Source: CAYNUJ01 sp964573255 (lineage in GTDB: Bacteria > Bacteroidota > Ignavibacteria > Ignavibacteriales > Melioribacteraceae). Taken from it: a stretch of 5,567 bases of DNA. Position 1 is the stretch's first letter; each line of letters opens with the position of its first letter. Positions 1 through 5,567 of this stretch are shown in pieces. The position numbers and the translations under genes were made by a program. Where the stretch lies: positions 1 through 5,567 of the forward strand of contig CAZNJB010000091.1 in assembly GCA_964573255.1 (NCBI GenBank), given 5' to 3'. The notes below the pieces were generated by a model. The model did no database searches. It was not told where the DNA came from and was given only the letters and a program-made list of their open reading frames with translations.

Positions 1-1
1 A

Positions 2-763
2 TTCATAGCTGTTTTGCTTCTTATTTCTAAAAATAAAATTCAGAGAAAGAATAATGAACTACTTAGAGAATTGAATTTTTCGAAGGATAAGTTTTTTTCA
101 ATAATCGCACACGATTTAAGAAGCCCTTTCCAAGGATTACTAGGTTACACAAATATATTAAAAAATGAGTTTGACGAACTTACAAAGGAAGAAATGGAGG
201 AAGTAATTTCTTTGCTTCATAATGCAACACAAAACGCATACAAACTACTTGAAAATCTTTTGCAATGGGCAAGAACACAAACCGGAAGAATAGAATACAA
301 TCCCGTTAAATTTAACTTACGAGAAGAAGTAGCTAAAACAGTTGAGTTGTATAAAATACAAGCAAAAAGTAAAAATATTTCATTATTTAATGAAATTGAT
401 AAAAATATATATGTATTTGCAGATAATAACATGATAAATACAGTACTTAGAAATCTTATAACAAATGGAATAAAATTCACAAATCCTGGAGGCAGAATTA
501 AAATCACTTCTGCTTCCAGGAGGACAGAAGTTGAAATTACTGTAGCAGACAATGGTATTGGAATGAGTTCTGAAGAAATAAGAAACCTTTTTAAAAATAA
601 TATTACCACCTCTAAAAAAGGAACAAATGGTGAAAAGGGGTTTGGTGTTGGATTAATTCTTTGTAAAGACTTTATTGAAAAAAACAATGGTAAAATATGG
701 GTGAAAAGCGAAATTGGAAAAGGAAGTAAATTTATCTTTACATTAAAAATAATTGATAAATGA
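2..763 (+). CDS. Sensor histidine kinase, C-terminal part (5' end outside window)
   Basis: This is the transmitter half of a membrane sensor histidine kinase. It autophosphorylates a histidine and would pass the phosphate to a response regulator that is not visible here. The frame is open to the left edge, so the TTG at 14 is probably not the real start. Numbering from the first complete codon, residues 1-8 are hydrophobic (FIAVLLLI), probably the end of a transmembrane helix. A short charged coiled coil follows. The HisKA H-box reads SIIAHDLRSPF, with the phospho-acceptor His encoded at 110-112. The HATPase domain has an N-box (LRNLITNGIKFT), a G1 box (DNGIGM), a degenerate F-box region (NLFKNN) and a G2 box (GFGVGLIL). 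The protein ends just after the ATPase fold, with no receiver domain. No PAS or HAMP lies between membrane and H-box, as in many Bacteroidota-type kinases with 7TM or TPR input domains; the true sensor is unseen. The kinase assignment is secure, the signal unknown. Confidence 0.95.
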   Translation, partial: FIAVLLLISKNKIQRKNNELLRELNFSKDKFFSIIAHDLRSPFQGLLGYTNILKNEFDELTKEEMEEVISLLHNATQNAYKLLENLLQWARTQTGRIEYNPVKFNLREEVAKTVELYKIQAKSKNISLFNEIDKNIYVFADNNMINTVLRNLITNGIKFTNPGGRIKITSASRRTEVEITVADNGIGMSSEEIRNLFKNNITTSKKGTNGEKGFGVGLILCKDFIEKNNGKIWVKSEIGKGSKFIFTLKIIDK

Positions 764-909
764 CAAATTTTTCACTTAACACATTATTTCCGAATGCAAA
801 AATAAAATTTAATGAGAAAAACAAAACTAAATATTTATTATTACAAGAAAGGATATTCAATAAGTATTTTCTCAAAAGAAAAGCTATTTCAGTTGGTTTG
901 AGTTTGTAA
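760..909 (+). CDS. Doubtful 49-residue small ORF overlapping the kinase stop
   Basis: An ATG at 760 overlaps the kinase TGA stop (761-763) in the classic ATGA arrangement and opens a 49-codon frame ending with TAA at 907-909. The predicted peptide begins MTNFSLNTLFPNAKIKF and is Lys/Asn/Leu-rich and basic, with no recognisable domain, signal peptide or membrane segment. For it: the coupled start, and that it fills most of the gap without running into the convergent regulator gene. Against it: there is no clear Shine-Dalgarno site, the region is very AT-rich so an ORF this short can arise by chance, and the opposite strand is also open here. I do not recognise it. It may be a chance ORF or the remnant of a lost downstream gene. 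Confidence 0.2.
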   Translation: MTNFSLNTLFPNAKIKFNEKNKTKYLLLQERIFNKYFLKRKAISVGLSL

Positions 910-921
910 AATGTAATTGCA

Positions 922-1659
922 CTATCGATTATCATTGGTTAATAATGAAATTACTTTTTTTCTTCTCCTACGACTAACCGAAAAAAATTTATCTATCCCC
1001 TTTAGTTTAATCTGTAATGAAGTGGAACTGTTTTGTTGAAAATTTTCTATCTTATCAATATTTATTATAATACCACGATTAATTCTTATAAATTGGCTTT
1101 CTTCTAAATTTTTCTCCCAGAATCTTAACGATTTACTTAAGATTTTTCTGGTGTTATCGTCAAAATAAATAACTGAATACTGATTTTTTGCTTCAATAAA
1201 CTTAATATTATCTATTATAATCCCCTTCAATTGAACCGTAGAGATATGATCAATAGATGGATTTCTTTTTGTTAAACTTTTATTACTTTTTTTCAATCTC
1301 AATTTAACCGATTCAAGTAAATCTTCAATTTTGAATGGTTTTGGAATATAATCATCAGCACCCAAAAGCATACCCGCCCTAATATCATCTAGAGAGGATC
1401 TTGCAGTTAGCAAAATTATAGGAATAGTATTTAAAGTCTCTTTTGATTGAATATCTTCAACAAAATCCAATCCAGACTTACCCGGAAGCATAATATCCAA
1501 AATGATTAAATCGACTTCCATAAGGCTAATAACGTTCCCTACTTCCTCCACAGAAGAAAATGTAAATACCAGATAGCCTTCGAATGTGAGGACATCAGCA
1601 ATTAATTTTCTAATATTTTCATCGTCCTCTATTATTAATATTTTAATTCTTTTATCCAT
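922..1659 (-). CDS. LytTR-family response regulator (REC + LytTR DNA-binding)
   Basis: This is a 245-residue cytoplasmic response regulator and transcription factor. The receiver domain (about residues 4-122) has all the expected active-site residues: acidic pair D12/D13, phospho-acceptor D55 (in LIILDIMLPG), T85 (LLTAR) and K107 (YIPKPF). A linker at about 123-140 leads to a LytTR domain at about 142-240. This shows the family pattern: I-x-F-I-E-A-x-N-Q-Y near 153, a K-S-L segment, F-I-R-I-N-R-G-I-I-I-N near 190, and a C-terminal V-S-R-R-R-R-K-K segment. LytTR domains bind short direct repeats through a beta-rich fold. The ATG start gives a full receiver and overlaps the upstream kinase gene by 8 bases, so the two are co-transcribed and likely translationally coupled. 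LytTR regulators normally partner LytS/AgrC-type kinases, whereas this one follows a HisKA kinase. Its receiver looks OmpR/PleD-like (GADDYIxKPF). Target genes cannot be read from the window. Confidence 0.95.
   Translation of the reverse strand: MDKRIKILIIEDDENIRKLIADVLTFEGYLVFTFSSVEEVGNVISLMEVDLIILDIMLPGKSGLDFVEDIQSKETLNTIPIILLTARSSLDDIRAGMLLGADDYIPKPFKIEDLLESVKLRLKKSNKSLTKRNPSIDHISTVQLKGIIIDNIKFIEAKNQYSVIYFDDNTRKILSKSLRFWEKNLEESQFIRINRGIIINIDKIENFQQNSSTSLQIKLKGIDKFFSVSRRRRKKVISLLTNDNR
1652..1659 (-). promoter_or_regulatory. 8-base kinase/regulator gene overlap (translational coupling)
   Basis: Read on the minus strand, ATGGATAA holds the regulator's start codon (ATG) and the kinase's stop codon (TAA) in different frames. 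The bases just upstream (TTCCTCAAATAA) contain no purine-rich Shine-Dalgarno motif. Initiation at the regulator is therefore best explained by ribosomes finishing the kinase and restarting, which would fix the kinase:regulator ratio. The overlap is directly seen; coupling is inferred. Confidence 0.7.
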
Positions 1660-4600
1660 TTATTTGAGGAATTTCTATTCTGAAAATTGTACCAACATTT
1701 TCGTTATCTTTAACAAATATGTTCCCATTTAATAGACTTATATATTCTTTAACAATTGCCAGACCTAAACCAGTACCTTTAATAGCATGACTATTCTTAG
1801 CTCTGTAAAATGGTTCAAAAATATGTTTCTTATCTTCGTCCGGAATACCTTGCCCTTGATCTCTTACCTCAATACGCAATTTGTTTTTAAGTTCTTTTAC
1901 AACAATTTCAATCTGCGTCCCTTCGTCCGAGTATTTGGAAGCATTATTTAATAAATTATTCAAGATATGCTCCAAAACATTTTTGTCTAAATAAAAAACA
2001 TTATTTTGTAATTGATATTTCTTAACTATAACCTGTCCTTTTTTAAGAATGTTATTATGATTTAATACTAATTTATCAATTATATTTTTAATATCTATCT
2101 CACAAATAGCTAATTTAATTTTACCACTTTCAAACCTTGATAAAGTAAGTAGTTCTTCAACCATCTCGTTTAATCGATTAACACTATGTTTTATTCTGCT
2201 AAAATAACTTTGTCGTTTTTCTTCGTCAATTTTATCTTTATACCGCTCACATAAATCTACTGTTGAATAAATAGCAGTAAGCGGCGTCTTAAATTCGTGT
2301 GCTACTGTATTGATGAATTGTGTTTTCAAATTATTTAATTCCTTCTCTTTCTCCAGCGCTTTTCTAATCTTATCCTCTAAGTTCTTCATTTCTGTAACAT
2401 CTCTACCAGATGTTATAACAGCAGTAATATTACCATCTTCATCTCTTTCTGGAACCAGCGACCAATCAACCCAAGTTGCATTCGGGAATTGAGATTCAAT
2501 ACGTTTTTCCTTACCGGATTCAAAAACCCGATTTATTTCATGTTCCCATAAACTTAAAAGTTCTTTAGGGAAATCCAGTTCGCTAAGTTTATGCTCTAAA
2601 TATTTGTCTGCTGTCATTCCAGTGGATTTTAATACTGCAGGATTTACATATAAAATTCTGAACTCTCTATCAACCCTTATAATAAGATCCGAAGAACTCT
2701 CTGATAAAGCTCTAAAAGTTTCCTCCGATTTTCTTAAAGCTTCAGTTCTTTCTTCAACTTTCATCTCCAAATTTTTCCTGTATTCTTCCAATTCCTCGTT
2801 TAATTTTTTTTGTTTTGTTATATCAGTTTTTAATGCGCAATACTTGATAATCTTACCGGAATTGTCTTTAATCGGAATTAGTATTACTTCTTCCCAATAG
2901 AGCTCACCATTCTTTTTTCTATTTAACATTTCACCCTGCCAATGTCCTCCGGATGAAATAGTGCCCCATAATTCTTCGTAAAATTTATTTCCGTATTTAC
3001 CTGATTTTAATATATTTGGTTTCTTTCCAATCACCTCATCACGCGAATATCCGGTAATAGAAGTAAAAGTTGAATTTACATATTCAATATATCCGTTTAT
3101 ATCAGTAATTATTATACTGATAGGGCTTTGTTCTAGTGCGGTCAATAACTTAGTATTGGTCTCCAACATTTTCTTCTTTTCTGTAATATCTCTAAAAATT
3201 ACTTGCACCGCTTTTTGCTTTTTATATTCAATATGAACACCGATTACTTCTACATCAATCACTTTTCCATCTATTCTAATAATCTTCTCTTCAATTAGTG
3301 ATGAAATATTTGCATTAGTAGCCCCTTCTTCCCGTCTTTTCTTAACCAATTCGTGATAATCGGGATGAATAAAATCATAAACCGATTTTCCAATAACTTC
3401 CTGAGCACTCTCTGCCTTAATAATTTTCAATGCCGCTGGGTTTGCTAATTGGATAATACCATCAACGTCTATTACTATTCCCTCGGGTAATTGCTCAAAA
3501 AGTCTTCTATATCTTTCTTCACTTTCTTTCAGAGCTTTCTCTGCTTCTTTCTGTGCAGTAATGTCTTGTACTATTCCTATTGAACGTACAGGATTTCCTT
3601 CGTTATCAAATTCATTTATTCCTTTTTCAAAAACATACTTTATTGTATTATTATCAAATAACAATCTATAAGTTATCTCATAGTCTTGTTTATTTTGAAG
3701 TGATTTATTAAAAACATCTTTAACTTTATCTCTATCTTCGGGATGAATAACTTTATAAAATGATTCATTAGTGACATTCTTTGAATTCGGATCTATATTG
3801 AAAATATTATACAATTCTTCAGAACGGCTATTTTCACCTGTGAGATAGTCGTTTTCCCAATGTCCCAAATGCGCAATTCTCTGGGCTTCAATTAAGTTTT
3901 TCTCGCTTTTCAGTAATGCCTCTTCAGTCTTTTTCAACTCCGTCGTCTCAATAACATTGGCAATAATACTACCATTATCACCGTATAAATTAAGAATAGC
4001 AGTAAACCAAGTCACTTCATTATTTTTTTCAAGAGAATATTCATATTTTTGAACCTTTCCTGTTTCTCTTAACTTTTTTGCGTGTTTCGTATATATCTCG
4101 CTAATATGAAGAGGCATTAAACTTTGAAGTCTTTTCCCAATAAATTCCTCAGGGTGAAGATATAAATCTTCAGATTTACCATAAAAAACATCTATAAAAA
4201 CATCATCAGCATCCAAAATAAATATAATATCACTCATTGATGAAACTACGGGTCTATATCTCTTCTCACTCTTTTGTAAAGCCTTCTCCATCTCTTTTCT
4301 TTCAGTAATATCCCAAATGTATTCCAGGGTGCCAACAAATTCACCGTCATTTTTTTGTAAAGTAACATCTGTCTCCAGATAAAAAATAGAACCATCCTTT
4401 TTAATCCCTCTAAATTCATATCGTGAAGGGGCATACTCATTTTGGCGCCAGGCTAATTGATATGATTTTATTCTTTCTATATCTAATGGATGAATAAGTA
4501 AATCAATAGGTTTTTCCTTAATTTCTTCAAAGGTGTATCCAAATAGCTGAGAAAATTTCTCATTGAAATAGACATAGTTCCCGTTTTTATCACTTATTGC

Positions 4601-5410
4601 AACAGCTATTCCTGCTTTTTCAATTAAATCTCTGTAACGTTCTTCTGTTTCAAGTAGGTTAACTTGAACTAATTCGCGTTCTTTTACATACTTATTTAAT
4701 GTTCTTGAGCTAATAAAAAGCAATAATAAACCACCTATCCATATAATCAAATGTCTTGCTATTACGTCAGAAAAGTATTCGGAAGAAATATTTGCATATC
4801 TTGACATAGGAATTGTTATACTTACACTTCCTTTAATATCTCCTACTTTATAGCCTTCATTTGAATGACATTTTAAGCAATCGTCATTAATAAATAAAGG
4901 TTCAATCAGTCTATAATATGATTCTCCTCCTTTATTTTGAATAAATTCAAATTCTTTTTCTCCCTTAAGGAATAAGTCAATAGCAATTCTTTCCAATGAA
5001 TCAGCTTTGTTTTCTGCTTCAAAAGGATCTATACCAGCAATTCGGAATTCACAAAACCCATTTTTTTGTCGGGGAATTCTAATTTGTTTCGACATTTCCG
5101 GTGGACTAACAAGAATTAATTTACGTCCTGATGGAGTTACTATTTCCTCTTCTATTTCGTCTTTCCGATTAGACTTAGTATTCGAAGAATCTATAACTTC
5201 AACATAAACTCCACCGTGACTTGCATTCCAGTTGAGGTAGCTAATATCAGTTAACAATAAAGATTTAGCAGCTTCTTTAACAATCATCTTTACTTCCCGG
5301 GTCTGCAAATGATTATTCCAAATTACTGAAGCAGCTAACCCAATAGTCCAGATGGATGCTATAAAAAGAGTTAATGTTCTTACATTAAATACTCGTTTAA
5401 TATTTAACAT
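1652..5410 (-). CDS. Haem c-binding (Tll0287-like/DUF3365) multi-PAS sensor histidine kinase
   Basis: This 1252-residue inner-membrane histidine kinase is unbroken and unusually long. A first membrane helix spans about residues 12-31 and a second about 219-236, enclosing a periplasmic domain of roughly 185 residues. That domain carries WNASHGGVYV (61-70), TPSGR (92-96) and CLKCH (178-182) followed by GYKVGDIKG. These are hallmarks of the Tll0287-like (DUF3365) fold, in which CxxCH attaches a c-type haem. Six cytoplasmic PAS domains follow at about 253-375, 382-495, 502-620, 631-746, 752-868 and 896-1008, joined by charged helical linkers (K-A-L-x-x-S-E-E-R-Y-R type) and a longer coiled coil at about 866-896. 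PAS5 resembles the NifL/MmoS flavin PAS. HisKA has H1038 in NTVAHEFKTPL. HATPase has N1152/N1156 (N-box), D1184 (DQGQGIP), an F-box (IFEPFYRA, 1197-1204) and a G2 box (GTGLGLAIV). The ATG start gives a short positive stretch before helix 1, as expected. It overlaps the LytTR regulator gene, its likely partner. The signal (redox, NO, CO or O2) is inferred only. Confidence 0.95.
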   Translation of the reverse strand: MLNIKRVFNVRTLTLFIASIWTIGLAASVIWNNHLQTREVKMIVKEAAKSLLLTDISYLNWNASHGGVYVEVIDSSNTKSNRKDEIEEEIVTPSGRKLILVSPPEMSKQIRIPRQKNGFCEFRIAGIDPFEAENKADSLERIAIDLFLKGEKEFEFIQNKGGESYYRLIEPLFINDDCLKCHSNEGYKVGDIKGSVSITIPMSRYANISSEYFSDVIARHLIIWIGGLLLLFISSRTLNKYVKERELVQVNLLETEERYRDLIEKAGIAVAISDKNGNYVYFNEKFSQLFGYTFEEIKEKPIDLLIHPLDIERIKSYQLAWRQNEYAPSRYEFRGIKKDGSIFYLETDVTLQKNDGEFVGTLEYIWDITERKEMEKALQKSEKRYRPVVSSMSDIIFILDADDVFIDVFYGKSEDLYLHPEEFIGKRLQSLMPLHISEIYTKHAKKLRETGKVQKYEYSLEKNNEVTWFTAILNLYGDNGSIIANVIETTELKKTEEALLKSEKNLIEAQRIAHLGHWENDYLTGENSRSEELYNIFNIDPNSKNVTNESFYKVIHPEDRDKVKDVFNKSLQNKQDYEITYRLLFDNNTIKYVFEKGINEFDNEGNPVRSIGIVQDITAQKEAEKALKESEERYRRLFEQLPEGIVIDVDGIIQLANPAALKIIKAESAQEVIGKSVYDFIHPDYHELVKKRREEGATNANISSLIEEKIIRIDGKVIDVEVIGVHIEYKKQKAVQVIFRDITEKKKMLETNTKLLTALEQSPISIIITDINGYIEYVNSTFTSITGYSRDEVIGKKPNILKSGKYGNKFYEELWGTISSGGHWQGEMLNRKKNGELYWEEVILIPIKDNSGKIIKYCALKTDITKQKKLNEELEEYRKNLEMKVEERTEALRKSEETFRALSESSSDLIIRVDREFRILYVNPAVLKSTGMTADKYLEHKLSELDFPKELLSLWEHEINRVFESGKEKRIESQFPNATWVDWSLVPERDEDGNITAVITSGRDVTEMKNLEDKIRKALEKEKELNNLKTQFINTVAHEFKTPLTAIYSTVDLCERYKDKIDEEKRQSYFSRIKHSVNRLNEMVEELLTLSRFESGKIKLAICEIDIKNIIDKLVLNHNNILKKGQVIVKKYQLQNNVFYLDKNVLEHILNNLLNNASKYSDEGTQIEIVVKELKNKLRIEVRDQGQGIPDEDKKHIFEPFYRAKNSHAIKGTGLGLAIVKEYISLLNGNIFVKDNENVGTIFRIEIPQING

Positions 5411-5427
5411 GATAGAGGCCTAATATC
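5411..5427. repeat. Imperfect palindrome abutting the kinase start codon
   Basis: GATA and TATC arms flank the self-complementary core AGGCCT, with a 1-versus-2-base mismatch between arm and core. It touches the kinase ATG. The only Shine-Dalgarno-like bases on the minus strand (TTAGG, 8 bases before the ATG) lie inside it, so a hairpin here could mask ribosome entry. It could equally be a chance palindrome; no homologous sites are available for comparison. Confidence 0.25.
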
Positions 5428-5497
5428 TTTTTATTTTTTTCTAAATTTATCCTGTTTTAATATTCGCATTTAATTTTAATAATTTTATATCATTCAT

Positions 5498-5526
5498 CAA
5501 AATATGCTTATGGGCAAAAAGTCAAA
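5498..5526 (-). promoter_or_regulatory. Weak promoter candidate for the kinase-regulator operon
   Basis: On the minus strand, TTTGACT is followed after about 15-17 bases by ATATTTTG. This can be read as a sigma70-like TTGACT with TATTTT at a short 15-base spacer, or as a poor match to the Bacteroidota TTTG / TAnnTTTG pattern with a spacer two or more bases short. Neither reading is a good consensus match. It would leave an AT-rich leader of about 80-90 bases before the ATG. It is offered as the best candidate in the 157-base upstream region; the true promoter may lie beyond the right edge. Confidence 0.2.
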
Positions 5527-5532
5527 CTTAGT

Positions 5533-5545
5533 TGAAATTATTTCA
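5533..5545. repeat. 13-base perfect inverted repeat upstream of the operon
   Basis: TGAAAT and ATTTCA are exact inverted copies around a single T. The repeat lies about 123-135 bases before the kinase start and just upstream of the weak promoter candidate, a position suiting an activator or operator site. LytTR proteins usually bind direct repeats, so this is not an obvious self-binding site. The symmetry is certain; the function is speculative. Confidence 0.3.
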
Positions 5546-5567
5546 GAGAGACTCCACATAAATTAAG

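Noticed and set aside
14..16. TTG as the true start of the first kinase
   Set aside because: The frame stays open to the left edge and the upstream residues continue a hydrophobic helix, so the gene is cut by the window rather than starting here.
217..687. 156-codon minus-strand open frame opposite the first kinase
   Set aside because: It is antisense to the kinase transmitter, with no recognisable domain and no start signals; a shadow of the real coding frame.
867..882. TTTTC-TCAAAA-GAAAA hairpin as a bidirectional terminator
   Set aside because: The stem is five pairs with a single G-C pair, with no U-tract directly after it; too weak to call an intrinsic terminator.
738..935. 65-codon minus-strand open frame across the convergent gap
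   Set aside because: It overlaps the ends of both neighbouring genes and has no recognisable features; explained by AT-rich sequence.
2310..2900. Two plus-strand open frames (60 and 98 codons) inside the large kinase
   Set aside because: Both lie antisense to well-conserved PAS and HisKA-proximal coding sequence and have Ser/Phe-rich compositions typical of reverse-strand shadows.
2807..3157. PAS5 as a LOV blue-light photoreceptor
   Set aside because: The LOV flavin-binding Cys motif (G-x-N-C-R-F) is absent; the equivalent stretch reads G-K-K-P-N-I-L-K.
5504..5566. Plus-strand ATG with 20 codons at the right edge
   Set aside because: It is too short, has no ribosome binding site, and lies in the probable upstream control region of the operon.

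Overview
This AT-rich window encodes almost nothing but two-component signalling. Lys, Ile, Asn and Glu are heavily used, Shine-Dalgarno sites are weak, and the kinases are PAS-rich with H-boxes of the 'FFSIIAHDLRSPF' style. Together these suggest a Bacteroidota / Ignavibacteriota-type bacterium (FCB group). That placement rests on style only; no taxonomic marker is present.

Layout: (1) Bases 2-763, plus strand: the 3' part of a sensor histidine kinase whose input region lies off the left edge. What remains is the end of a membrane helix, a short coiled coil, HisKA and HATPase. (2) Bases 764-921: a 158-base convergent gap with no convincing terminator, holding a doubtful 49-codon ORF that overlaps the kinase stop as ATGA. 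(3) Bases 922-1659, minus strand: a response regulator with an N-terminal REC domain and a C-terminal LytTR DNA-binding domain. (4) Bases 1652-5410, minus strand: a 1252-residue membrane histidine kinase. It has a periplasmic Tll0287-like (DUF3365) domain with a CxxCH haem c motif, then six PAS domains, HisKA and HATPase. (5) Bases 5411-5567: the AT-rich upstream region of the minus-strand operon, with a weak promoter candidate and small inverted repeats.

The kinase and regulator genes on the minus strand overlap by 8 bases, in the order kinase then regulator, so they almost certainly form one operon and a cognate pair. The inferred flow is: a periplasmic c-type haem senses redox state or a small ligand, cytoplasmic PAS modules (one resembling the flavin-binding PAS of NifL/MmoS) add further inputs, H1038 is phosphorylated, phosphate passes to D55 of the regulator, and the LytTR domain acts at promoters. 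The most noteworthy points are this two-compartment redox-sensor architecture and the pairing of a HisKA-type kinase with a LytTR regulator. All protein family assignments are from recognised motifs, not from searches.
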